From positions 1-15,782 of the forward strand of contig JAZNZB010000035.1 of NCBI GenBank assembly GCA_045594705.1: DNA of 15,782 nucleotides. Reading direction: 5' to 3'. Numbering within the stretch: position 1 is the first letter of the stretch; each line of letters starts with the position of its first letter. The notes beneath the pieces are model-generated. The model did not search any database. It saw only the letters and a program-made list of their open reading frames with translations, and was not told the origin of the DNA. This document shows positions 1 through 7,754 of this stretch, one piece after another. The translations under genes were made by a program, and so were the position numbers. This stretch comes from SVQP01 sp045594705. Its GTDB lineage: Bacteria > Bacillota > Clostridia > Oscillospirales > CAG-272.

Positions 1-150
1 AACAAATCTTTTCGCGATGCAATAAGTTCCATGTGCCTGCCCGGGACGTCGAGGGCGCCGTCCCCTGCGGATAGGTGTTTTTTTGCGAGAAAAGCGAGCA
101 CGGAGACTGCTCATCAGACAATCCCCGTGCGAAAACTCCGCTTATTTCTC
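1..150. other. Non-coding segment with hairpins, possible tail of a structured RNA
   Basis: No convincing coding sequence is seen here. Three inverted repeats are visible: GGGACG (43-48) with CGTCCC (59-64), GCACGG (98-103) with CCGTGC (125-130), and the competing GAGCA (96-100) with TGCTC (108-112). A run of seven T lies at 78-84. Because a terminator follows at 151-176, the segment could be the 3' part of a small RNA or the trailer of a gene left of the window. I compared it in mind with 6S, SRP, tmRNA and RNase P RNA ends and recognised none of them. Confidence 0.3.
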
Positions 151-176
151 AGCCCCACGGGGCTTCTTTTCTTTTT
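151..176 (+). terminator. Rho-independent terminator upstream of the MoxR operon
   Basis: A perfect 6-bp stem AGCCCC/GGGGCT (151-156, 159-164) with a two-base AC between the arms (the real loop would open one or two pairs) is followed by TCTTTTCTTTTT. It ends transcription coming from the left and separates the upstream unit from the promoter at 236-265. Confidence 0.75.
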
Positions 177-235
177 GGAAAATTGTAAATTTTTTTCTTT
201 GGGTGTAGAAATTGTGCAACATGCCTGCAAAGCCC

Positions 236-265
236 TTGAAAAGACATGGAAAAATATGCTATAAT
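236..265 (+). promoter_or_regulatory. SigA-type promoter of the MoxR-DUF58-transglutaminase operon
   Basis: A -35 box TTGAAA (236-241), an 18-nt spacer and a -10 box TATAAT (260-265) are visible. The TG at 257-258 makes it an extended -10 promoter (TGnTATAAT). The expected transcription start is near 272, giving a leader of about 30 nt before the ATG at 302. I see no operator-like palindrome. Confidence 0.75.
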
Positions 266-283
266 ATCTGTATATCGTTTTTG

Positions 284-291
284 AAAGGAAG
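284..291 (+). promoter_or_regulatory. Shine-Dalgarno that fixes the MoxR start
   Basis: AAAGGAAG lies 10 nt before ATG 302. The reading frame stays open upstream to 212, but that start lies upstream of the promoter boxes and would add residues with no resemblance to the family. Confidence 0.7.
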
Positions 292-301
292 TAATCCAAA
301 T

Positions 302-1312
302 ATGAACACCGAAAGCCAAAACAATGTTTCCGCCCTTTCTCCCGAAATGCAGGTCTCGTACATCAAGGTCATGGCCGCAATTTCCGAGGTGGAAAAGGTC
401 ATCGTCGGTAAGAGAAATGAGATCATCATGCTTATGACAGCCATGCTTTCCGGCTCTCACGTGCTGATTGAGGACGTTCCCGGTACGGGTAAGACCACGC
501 TGGCGTCTGCTCTGGCCAAAACCACCGGCCTTACCTTCAAGCGCGCACAGTTTACTCCTGACGTTATGGCTTCCGACATCACAGGTTTCCATATCTATAA
601 CAGACAAAAGGAAGAATTCGAGTTCCGTACCGGCCTTGTTATGTGTAATCTGCTCCTGGCGGACGAGATCAACCGTGCCAGCCCCAAGACCCAGTCTGCG
701 CTGCTTGAGGCAATGGAAGAAAACAAGGTCTCGGTCGACGGCGAGACCATGGACGTGCCGGATCCCTTTATGGTAATTGCGACGCAGAACCCCACAGGCT
801 ACGTGGGCACTTATCCGCTGCCCGAGGCACAGCTGGACCGTTTCGCGCTCAAGATCTTTATGGGTTATCCCAGCGCACAGGAGGAGATCAATATCATCAA
901 GGCGCGCCGTGATCACAGCCCCTTGGACGAGGTCAATGCTGTTCTGAGCGTGGAGGAGATCCGCGCTATACGCGAGTTGGTCAACACTGTGGAGATCAAT
1001 GACGAGCTTTATAAGTATATGGTCGATCTCATCTGCGCAACAAGAAAGCATCCCTCCCTGGCTTTGGGCGCATCTCCCCGTGCAACCGTTGCACTGATGC
1101 ATCTGGTGCGCGCTTACGCATTCCTGCGCGGCAGAGATTACGTCATTCCCGATGACATCGCAGCTATCTTCCGCGCTGCCATCAGCCACCGTTTGATGCT
1201 CAAGCAGGAGGCAAAACTCAATCACATTACGGCAAACGACGTCTTAGGCGAAATTCTGCGCACGACCGAAGTACCTTATAAGGGCAAAAGAGAAACCAAG
1301 ACCACCGTATAA
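302..1312 (+). CDS. MoxR family AAA+ ATPase
   Basis: A 336-residue AAA+ ATPase of the MoxR family, a normal length for this group. Visible motifs are the Walker A segment around DVPGTGKTT (58-66), with Lys64 and Thr65 as nucleotide-binding residues, and Walker B LLLADEIN (117-124). Further on are the sensor-1 segment ATQNP (160-164), LPEAQLDRF (173-181), with Arg180 a candidate finger, and sensor-2 GASPRA (256-261). The C-terminal helical lid follows. There is no signal peptide or membrane segment, so it acts in the cytosol. MoxR proteins are known as chaperone-like ATPases that work with vWA or DUF58 partners in maturation or assembly of envelope and metalloenzyme complexes. Its presumed partner is the DUF58 protein 21 nt downstream, in the same operon. 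The client here is unknown. The family call is firm; the role is inferred from context. Confidence 0.95.
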   Translation: MNTESQNNVSALSPEMQVSYIKVMAAISEVEKVIVGKRNEIIMLMTAMLSGSHVLIEDVPGTGKTTLASALAKTTGLTFKRAQFTPDVMASDITGFHIYNRQKEEFEFRTGLVMCNLLLADEINRASPKTQSALLEAMEENKVSVDGETMDVPDPFMVIATQNPTGYVGTYPLPEAQLDRFALKIFMGYPSAQEEINIIKARRDHSPLDEVNAVLSVEEIRAIRELVNTVEINDELYKYMVDLICATRKHPSLALGASPRATVALMHLVRAYAFLRGRDYVIPDDIAAIFRAAISHRLMLKQEAKLNHITANDVLGEILRTTEVPYKGKRETKTTV

Positions 1313-1333
1313 TTTACGCTAAGGAGAAATTCG

Positions 1334-3718
1334 ATGGAACAGTCCAAACTCTGTCCCCGATGCGGCAAAAGTATTCCTGCGGGTAGAACGTACTGCATGA
1401 GCTGCGGTGCGACGGTGGCGGTCAAGTGCCCCGATTGCGGCAAGATCCTGCCGCTTAACCCCAAGGTGTGCGACGGCTGCGGACATTCGTTTGTGCGAAA
1501 GACCGTCAAAGCAAAGAAAAAGGCAAAGCCGGTGGACTACGCTAAGCTTTACCGTATTTTGCTTTGGGTGCTTTCGGGCATTCTGATCGTCTCGCAGATC
1601 GTATTTGTCTGCCTGGACGCCATTCGCATCACAGTTCCCGACGTGCTGGACCTGCGTGCGAGCGGCATGGGATTATTCGCTTATTTCTCGGGAGGGGAAT
1701 TGGCGGGCCTTGAGGATTATCTTGGCCTGTTCAAGCTGTCCGAGGAGAATGTCATAGGTGCGCTTCTTGGTCTGCAGGCAGCAGGCGTGCTGTATGTTGC
1801 CGCGCTGATCTGTGCGCTGATCTATGCGCTGATCGCAGGCTTTAATCTGCTTCATTTCGGCCAAAAGAGCGTCAAGCAGCTTGTGCGTTGGTCCGGCATT
1901 GTGGCAGGACTTGATGTGCTTGCAAGCGTACTCAGCATTGCGTGCGGCGCCGGTCTTGCAGCCCGCTTGCGCGCGGTAGAGAATTATGTGGAGGATGGCA
2001 TTACGCATACGTGCGTGACTGCCTACGTGCTCATTCCCGCACTTGTGCTGCTTGGCACGCTGGTCACGCTGTATTTCATTCACTACAAAAAGCAAAAGCC
2101 GGATGCCAAGGAAAAGACGCTCAAGGAGATCTTTATCAACGAAAAGACGGTTGCGCTTGCATCCAGGATCCGCCTGCCCTCGACCAAAAAAGAACGAGAG
2201 GCGTACGAGCGCGGTAAGGGGATGGGCAAGAGAGGTGCAACGATCGGTCTTACCAAGAATTTTTGGTGGTATCTGGGTCTGCTTGTTGCAGTGCTGATCT
2301 TTACGCAGGCACTCAATAACCCCTTCTCGCATATTCTGTTCGTATTTTTGGTGCTGCTTCTGCCTGTGCTGTTTTTGTATATGCTGACAGCCAAGCTGTC
2401 GCTGAGCGTGTACATGATGTCGGACGCAGAGACCGTGGAAAAGAATCAGCCCTACGAATATCATTTCCGAGTCAACAATACCTCCATCTTCGCCTATCCC
2501 TTTGTTGAGGCGCAGATGTGGCTGCCCCAGGCAAACAGTGTGCGTTGCACACTGCGCACGGTACGTCTTGCCATGTCTCCCTTTGCAAGCTATGACGTGG
2601 GCAATGAGGTCAAGTTCCGCTTCCGCGGCACGTATGATATCGGTGTCAAGTGCTTTTACGTATACGATTTCTTCCGTCTGATGCGCGTGCGCGTGGACGT
2701 GGAGAATTACAATCAGGTCTACGTTCTGCCCAGAAAGCTGAACCTGGACGAGGCTGCTGCGCAGGCCATTTCGGACAGCGTGGCAAGAACGGTACGCTCT
2801 CCCATCTCCTATGATCGCCTGGAGGTTAGTGATATCCGCGATTACCGTATGGGAGACTCTCTCAAGAGCATTCACTGGAAGCTGTCCTCCAAAAGTGAGC
2901 AGATGATCGTCAAGGAGTACAATACCGGCACTGCCAACATCACCAATGTGTATTGCGATCTGGCACGCACCTTCCCGGATGCGCCGCCCGAGCAGAAAAC
3001 TCCCGAGCAGCAGACCCGCAAGCAGACCCGGGCGCAGAAAAAAGCCGAAAAGCTGCAGTATGCGTCTGCCTTGGCTGTTGCTAAGGATCAGGGAATTAAG
3101 CTTGACCGTGAACAAAAGGCCAAGCTGCGCGAGGACATTCATGCTTCTGCCGAGGAAAAGAGAGCGGCTAATGCCGTCCCCGTACAGGATGATAAGAACC
3201 TGTTGGCAGAGGAGATCTACTATGAGGATATGAACGAATACCTGGCGGACGGTGTGGTCGAGCTGACCGTAGCCGTGCTGCTTGAGGAATTCAGAAACGG
3301 CAAGATCGTCAATCTGATGTGGTTTGACCGCCGCAGCGAGGCGGGCGCGTATTGCGTCACGCTGAACGGCAAGGAGGATTTTGAGATGATCTTCCGTGAA
3401 TTTGCGACCGCACCCCTGTGTGCTCCCGAGGATAGCGTGGCAAGGCTTTGCGCCATGGCAGGTGAGACCCAGAGCACCAAGCAGATCTTTGTGACGGGTG
3501 CTTTGGACCGCGCATCGGTCAGTGCGCTTTGCTCGATCCCCGGCATGACCGAGGGCGCAAGCTTTGGCTCGTCGCAGGTCATGCTGTATAACCCCGAGGA
3601 ACGATTTGCCAACCGTATGCAAAGAATGCGTTACGTAGAGGGCTGCCGCGCGCAGCTGGCAGAAAACGGCCTTGTGCTGGTAGAGGGCAGATTGCCCGAA
3701 CAATATGAGGGGAGGTGA
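1334..3718 (+). CDS. DUF58 membrane protein with N-terminal double zinc ribbon
   Basis: A 794-residue protein. Residues 7-49 carry four Cys-x2-Cys pairs (CPRC 7-10, CMSC 21-24, CPDC 32-35, CDGC 46-49), a double zinc-ribbon pattern expected in the cytosol. Hydrophobic membrane segments follow at about 73-95, 147-175, 185-210, 228-250, 310-325 and 333-353. The DUF58 signature lies at about 500-530, around SDIRDYRMGDSLKSIHWKL and the following VKEY. A strongly charged Gln/Lys/Glu/Ala-rich stretch (about 551-617) seems inserted in the vWA-like C-terminal part, which resumes near 640. DUF58 proteins usually accompany MoxR ATPases and are thought to act as their adaptor or target. AAGGAG (1321-1326) sits 7 nt before the ATG. 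The protein is longer than most DUF58 proteins, which commonly have about two membrane segments and no zinc ribbon. Biochemical activity is unknown. Confidence 0.88.
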   Translation: MEQSKLCPRCGKSIPAGRTYCMSCGATVAVKCPDCGKILPLNPKVCDGCGHSFVRKTVKAKKKAKPVDYAKLYRILLWVLSGILIVSQIVFVCLDAIRITVPDVLDLRASGMGLFAYFSGGELAGLEDYLGLFKLSEENVIGALLGLQAAGVLYVAALICALIYALIAGFNLLHFGQKSVKQLVRWSGIVAGLDVLASVLSIACGAGLAARLRAVENYVEDGITHTCVTAYVLIPALVLLGTLVTLYFIHYKKQKPDAKEKTLKEIFINEKTVALASRIRLPSTKKEREAYERGKGMGKRGATIGLTKNFWWYLGLLVAVLIFTQALNNPFSHILFVFLVLLLPVLFLYMLTAKLSLSVYMMSDAETVEKNQPYEYHFRVNNTSIFAYPFVEAQMWLPQANSVRCTLRTVRLAMSPFASYDVGNEVKFRFRGTYDIGVKCFYVYDFFRLMRVRVDVENYNQVYVLPRKLNLDEAAAQAISDSVARTVRSPISYDRLEVSDIRDYRMGDSLKSIHWKLSSKSEQMIVKEYNTGTANITNVYCDLARTFPDAPPEQKTPEQQTRKQTRAQKKAEKLQYASALAVAKDQGIKLDREQKAKLREDIHASAEEKRAANAVPVQDDKNLLAEEIYYEDMNEYLADGVVELTVAVLLEEFRNGKIVNLMWFDRRSEAGAYCVTLNGKEDFEMIFREFATAPLCAPEDSVARLCAMAGETQSTKQIFVTGALDRASVSALCSIPGMTEGASFGSSQVMLYNPEERFANRMQRMRYVEGCRAQLAENGLVLVEGRLPEQYEGR
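3708..3715 (+). promoter_or_regulatory. Shine-Dalgarno overlapping the end of the DUF58 gene
   Basis: The purine run AGGGGAGG sits 8 nt before ATG 3724 and abuts the TGA stop (3716-3718) of the preceding gene, which suggests translational coupling. It decides for ATG 3724 over the in-frame GTG at 3715, which would lie inside the ribosome-binding site. Confidence 0.75.
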
Positions 3719-3723
3719 GCGGC

Positions 3724-6700
3724 ATGGCGAAAAAAGAAAAAAAGAATAAAGAGAAAAAGAAAGCAAGAAAGCTTGCAAGGCAAGCAAAAAAGCAAGCCGC
3801 GCTGCTTCCCGAGCATCAAAGGCCTTTGATCTGTCCGCCCGACAGAGCGGGCAGGGGACTTGGCACACGCGTGTTTGGCTACGTATGCCGCTGCTTTGTT
3901 GTGCTGTGCCTGATCTGGGCACTGATGATGTTCTTTGGCGGTGCGTTTACAGGTGCGTATGGCTTCTGGGTCGGCGTTTCCGAGTTTGCTATGCTGGGGC
4001 TTGCGCTGTTTGCCACCACAGTATTTGCTTTGATTTGCTATAACCGCTATACCGCTCTTGGAGGTCTTGCGCTGGGAGCCGCGGGTATTGCCTTACTCTC
4101 TCCCAACGTCGTACAGGGCGTGCTGGCACTTTACAACGGCTTTTTGTGCCGCTTGTACCTGTCCAAGTTTACCATGTATCTGACCAATCTGGGCATTGGC
4201 GTTCCAAATCTGACCTCGGGCGAATCGCTGGCGGGGTATTATCTGGAAAAGCTGACTGCCTACGGTACGGACGGTATGTTGGTTTTCGCATTTTTACTGG
4301 CGGCAGTATTTGTGCCATTGGTTGCCAAGCGCACGCGCCCTGTGCTGCCTGCCATTACCTGCCTTGTCATCATTGTACCGGTGTGCGTGTTCAATATCGC
4401 CTCCAGCGGTCTTGGCGCAGGCATGCTGATTGCGTCGATTGCTGCAGTACTTGTCATGTGGGCATATGATAAGATGTTTCGCCGTCCTGCAGATGCTGAT
4501 CGCTTTGACACCAAGCTGCAGCTGTTCACCGAGGAGGGAAAGCCCGAGTATCCCGAGGAATATCTGCAGAAAAAGCGTGAAAAGGCTGAGAAAAAGCTGC
4601 AGCGCAAGCTGGCGCGTGAGCAGAAAAAGCAAAAGCGCAAGCAGGGAAAGACGGTGGACGAGGAGATCTCCTCCTATTTTGAAGCCCCCAAGAAAAAGAC
4701 CAAGAACAGAAAGCATAAGATGAGCGAGCAGGAAAAGGCTGCGCTCAAGCTGGAAAAACAGGAGAAAAAATTCCGGAAAAAGGAGATCCGCAAGCAAATT
4801 CGCGTCGTCCGTCGCTACGAGCAGGTGACCGATAGTGCCAAGAGTGCCATGGGTGGCTTTGCAGCAGCCATGATGCTGGCGGTTTGTGTGATCATTATCA
4901 TCATTCCTGCACTGACCATCAAGGACCATTTGGTCATTGAGCTGCTGGATGAGAAGATTTCCTACGCGCGCGCCTACGTGACGGCTGCGCTGATGGGGAA
5001 TGACGAGCGTCTGGACGAGCTGGAATACGAGCTGGATAACGACAACTTTACGCCGCATTCCACCGAACTGGAGCACATGACCTTTGACGGTACACAGATG
5101 TTCTTTATCGAGTCGCAGTACGCGGCTAACCTGTATCTGAAGGGTTGGATTGGCGTGGATTATCGCGACGGTGCGTGGTACACGGGTCAGTCCACCAAGG
5201 ATGAGGAAAATCCGGGTGCGTTTGAAGCCTGGAGAGACCTGTACGGTATCGGCGAGTATCCTGCGGAGCAGATGTTCTACGATTTCTATTGGCTCTCGCA
5301 TCCCGACATTGAGATATTCGATCCCTCGTACGATTTTCTGACCAAGTACCGAAAATTTACAACGGGGAAGGATGATCTCGGATTTGTGGCTACCACGGTG
5401 CATATGCGCCGTGTCAACAGTTATTCTTCTCTGTTGTATCTGCCCAGCGTGTACGATCAGAGCCGTGGACTGTACGGCTACGGCAATGTGGAAAAGAGCG
5501 AGCACAGCTTTGTCAACTACTTTGACGGTGTGCAGACCGGCCGTGATTTTGCCGAGAGCGGTACCAGATACAGTGCCGTGACCTTTGCACCGCTCAGGAC
5601 GGGCAAGAACTGGATCGACGTGCTCAGCGCCGACATTGCAAACTATAATTTGCAAAAGGAACTGATCTTAGCGTACAATTCCTACGAGGTCGAGGAGCTT
5701 TCCTACGGCACCGACGTCAACACCACGTACAGCGTCAAGGTGGAGAAGGACGTTCCCGAAAGAGGCTTTACCACCGTCAGCTACCGCAGAAGCGGAAAGG
5801 TGGTCGCGTCCTTTATTCATGAGAACGATTGTGTGAATTATTCCTCGCAGGATAAGGTGATCGTGCTCAAGGACGGCGCAGGAAATGAATACGTGCTGGA
5901 GCTGGACAGTAACTATAAGGTCAAGAACGTTTCTACAGAAAATACAGAGTCTCTTCTGTACCGCTATATTTCCGGTGCGGACGATGACAGACGAAAGATC
6001 GATCGCATCCTGCTTGGCGGAGATCTTGATGATCAGGAGGACGACACCAACTATACCGATTACGTCTATACCTACTATACGGGTAAGAGCAACAGTGCGA
6101 TCATTGCCGAGCTTGCACAAAAGATCCGCAACGAGGCAACCTATAAGGAAAAGGTGCCCACGGGCGAATTCATTCACCACGAGGCTGTGACGCATGAGGA
6201 ATTCGTTCCCATCGGTACAGAGCTGGATATCGATTTCGTCAATAACGTGTACTACACCAAGGAAACTGTGACCGACGAGAACGGTGTACAGAGTGAGACG
6301 TACGTGGTATGTGAGGGTGCAAACGAATCCATGATGGCCGAGCTTTATGAAAAGATCGTCGTGGTGGATGAGGAAGCGTACGACGAGGAGATCTTTGAGA
6401 TCGTTGAGCATCCGTACGATTTCACCTCTGCCGCTATGCCGGGTGCTACGTTTGATGCCGCCACGGTGCAGCGTAACGATCTGGTCAAGGCAGTCATTGA
6501 TTATATCATTGAGGATATGGGCTGCGAGTATACGCTGACGCCCGATCTGGAGCTGGTCAATGCTGACCTGGACGGCGTTGAGAACTTCCTTACCAATACC
6601 AAAGAGGGCTATTGCGTGCAGTTTGCCTCTGCGGTTGCGCTGATCTTGCGTGAATACGGCATCCCCACGAGATACGTGGAGGGCTATATTGCGTGCGATT

Positions 6701-7572
6701 TCAACGTCAATCACGATAAGGGCAAGGTGGGCAGATTCTTCACCTACGTGCATGACTATGAGGCGCATGCATGGATCGAGGTGTTCTTTGACGGCATTGG
6801 CTGGGTGCAGTACGAGTGTACGCCTGCATATTATGCAGGGCTGTACGGCGGAGCAGACAGCAATGAGAGTGAGGACAGCAGCTCCTCCACGCCTCCTCCT
6901 TCCTTCAAGGAGGAGATCGAGGACATTCTGAATACCGAAACGGATGAGGAAGAGACCGATGGGGAAGAGATGGATGAAGAGGAACAGCAGCGTCGCTCGC
7001 TGATCATCGCATCTGTCGTATTTATCTCCGTGGCTGTCGTGCTTGGCGGCATTATCTGGCTGCTGACTTGGCTGAGAAACCGCGCCGCAAGTGCGGAATA
7101 TAAAAAGAACAGTGCAGTGGATACCGTTCTTGCCGAGCATTTCGGACAGAACACGAGCGAGGATGATCGTCGCGAGCTGAGCTATACGGTCATTGATGCA
7201 CTGCATAATGTCCTGGATATCTATGGCCTTTCTCCCGAGCCGGGTGAATTCAAGGATGAATATGCCCGCAGGTTGGCTGTCGAGCTTGAGGATGTGCTGG
7301 GACGCTCGCCCGAGTACGAGTCCGAAAGCACCGAGGGGGCGGAGGATGCCGAGACTGATCCCAACGTATCTGCTAAGGAAGAAATTCCCGTCAGCCCGCA
7401 CAGAATGGGACAGATCATGGATGCCATTTCCGCCGAGGAATTCGGTCACGGTATGAGCATCGCGCAGATGAAGCAAGTATCTGCACTTTATAAGGATCTG
7501 CGTGCAAACGTACACAAGCGCGTGCCGTTTGGCAGACGCATGATTTTGCGCTACTTCAAGAACAGACTGTGA
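3724..7572 (+). CDS. Large multi-pass membrane protein with extracellular transglutaminase-like domain
   Basis: A 1282-residue protein. It begins with a Lys-rich cytosolic start (2-24), then about six membrane segments between 52 and 247. A very Lys/Arg/Glu-rich cytosolic loop (about 252-370) precedes another membrane helix (377-399). A long extracellular region follows (400-916), including NLYLKGWIGVDYRDGAWY (469-486), a segment typical of these transglutaminase-like membrane proteins. The papain-fold core is at about 917-1035, with nucleophile Cys964 in GYCVQFASA, His1015 in HAWIEV and Glu1031 in YECTP at the usual Asp place. Then come an acidic Ser/Glu linker (about 1050-1089), a membrane helix (1093-1118) and a cytosolic DUF4129-like tail (1119-1282). 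The order resembles TgpA-type proteins (DUF3488, transglutaminase core, DUF4129) but is much longer. It may crosslink or cut envelope proteins; the reaction is unknown. It starts 5 nt after the DUF58 gene. Confidence 0.87.
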   Translation: MAKKEKKNKEKKKARKLARQAKKQAALLPEHQRPLICPPDRAGRGLGTRVFGYVCRCFVVLCLIWALMMFFGGAFTGAYGFWVGVSEFAMLGLALFATTVFALICYNRYTALGGLALGAAGIALLSPNVVQGVLALYNGFLCRLYLSKFTMYLTNLGIGVPNLTSGESLAGYYLEKLTAYGTDGMLVFAFLLAAVFVPLVAKRTRPVLPAITCLVIIVPVCVFNIASSGLGAGMLIASIAAVLVMWAYDKMFRRPADADRFDTKLQLFTEEGKPEYPEEYLQKKREKAEKKLQRKLAREQKKQKRKQGKTVDEEISSYFEAPKKKTKNRKHKMSEQEKAALKLEKQEKKFRKKEIRKQIRVVRRYEQVTDSAKSAMGGFAAAMMLAVCVIIIIIPALTIKDHLVIELLDEKISYARAYVTAALMGNDERLDELEYELDNDNFTPHSTELEHMTFDGTQMFFIESQYAANLYLKGWIGVDYRDGAWYTGQSTKDEENPGAFEAWRDLYGIGEYPAEQMFYDFYWLSHPDIEIFDPSYDFLTKYRKFTTGKDDLGFVATTVHMRRVNSYSSLLYLPSVYDQSRGLYGYGNVEKSEHSFVNYFDGVQTGRDFAESGTRYSAVTFAPLRTGKNWIDVLSADIANYNLQKELILAYNSYEVEELSYGTDVNTTYSVKVEKDVPERGFTTVSYRRSGKVVASFIHENDCVNYSSQDKVIVLKDGAGNEYVLELDSNYKVKNVSTENTESLLYRYISGADDDRRKIDRILLGGDLDDQEDDTNYTDYVYTYYTGKSNSAIIAELAQKIRNEATYKEKVPTGEFIHHEAVTHEEFVPIGTELDIDFVNNVYYTKETVTDENGVQSETYVVCEGANESMMAELYEKIVVVDEEAYDEEIFEIVEHPYDFTSAAMPGATFDAATVQRNDLVKAVIDYIIEDMGCEYTLTPDLELVNADLDGVENFLTNTKEGYCVQFASAVALILREYGIPTRYVEGYIACDFNVNHDKGKVGRFFTYVHDYEAHAWIEVFFDGIGWVQYECTPAYYAGLYGGADSNESEDSSSSTPPPSFKEEIEDILNTETDEEETDGEEMDEEEQQRRSLIIASVVFISVAVVLGGIIWLLTWLRNRAASAEYKKNSAVDTVLAEHFGQNTSEDDRRELSYTVIDALHNVLDIYGLSPEPGEFKDEYARRLAVELEDVLGRSPEYESESTEGAEDAETDPNVSAKEEIPVSPHRMGQIMDAISAEEFGHGMSIAQMKQVSALYKDLRANVHKRVPFGRRMILRYFKNRL

Positions 7573-7625
7573 TCATTTTGCGCGTTAATGTGTAATGCGA
7601 AAGAAAGATTTGTAAGGAAATGCAG

Positions 7626-7645
7626 GGCGGGGGCTCGCTCCCGCC
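7626..7645 (+). other. GC-rich hairpin without T-tract in the operon trailer
   Basis: GGCGGGGG (7626-7633) pairs with CTCCCGCC (7638-7645) around a CTCG loop, giving 8 bp with one G-T pair. No T-run follows, so it is unlikely to terminate alone. It could protect the 3' end of the operon mRNA or act as a pause site before the terminator at 7667. The rest of 7573-7666 shows no gene. Confidence 0.5.
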
Positions 7646-7666
7646 TTCGTGCAGCACAAGTGTTTG

Positions 7667-7698
7667 AAAACCCTTGCGAAAGCAAGGGTTTTCTTCTT
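7667..7698 (+). terminator. Strong terminator closing the MoxR operon
   Basis: AAAACCCTTGC (7667-7677) and GCAAGGGTTTT (7682-7692) form a perfect 11-bp stem with a GAAA tetraloop, followed by CTTCTT. The A-run before and T-run after the core stem mean it could work in both directions. Its tail shares TT (7697-7698) with the next -35 box. Confidence 0.85.
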
Positions 7699-7726
7699 GA
7701 CAGGCAAGATGATTTTATGGTATACT
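7697..7726 (+). promoter_or_regulatory. Promoter of binding-protein gene 1
   Basis: Consensus -35 TTGACA (7697-7702), an 18-nt spacer and -10 TATACT (7721-7726), with TG at 7718-7719 giving an extended -10. The predicted leader is only about 22 nt, leaving no room for a riboswitch. Confidence 0.8.
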
Positions 7727-7740
7727 GAAAAAAACGACTC

Positions 7741-7746
7741 AAGGAG
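7741..7746 (+). promoter_or_regulatory. Shine-Dalgarno fixing the start of binding-protein gene 1
   Basis: AAGGAG is 8 nt before ATG 7755. The in-frame GTG at 7749 is only 2 nt away and is too close to be used. Confidence 0.75.
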
Positions 7747-7754
7747 AAGTGCTG

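Noticed and set aside
31..264. Short + strand open frame of 77 codons in the leftmost region
   Set aside because: It starts with a non-ATG codon, spans the terminator at 151-176 and the -35/-10 region, and has no Shine-Dalgarno or family resemblance.
212..301. N-terminal extension of the MoxR protein
   Set aside because: It begins upstream of the promoter, has no ribosome-binding site, and adds residues not found in the family. ATG 302 has a good Shine-Dalgarno.
1673..3922. Long open frame on the minus strand (749 codons)
   Set aside because: It lies antisense to the clearly recognisable DUF58 gene and runs into the transglutaminase gene. The translation has no family features and no ribosome-binding site. 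It follows from the codon pattern of the + strand genes.
7733..7754. Riboswitch or attenuator in the leaders of the binding-protein genes
   Set aside because: Leaders of about 22-28 nt are too short, and the hairpins lie upstream of the promoters, so they are not in the leader RNA.
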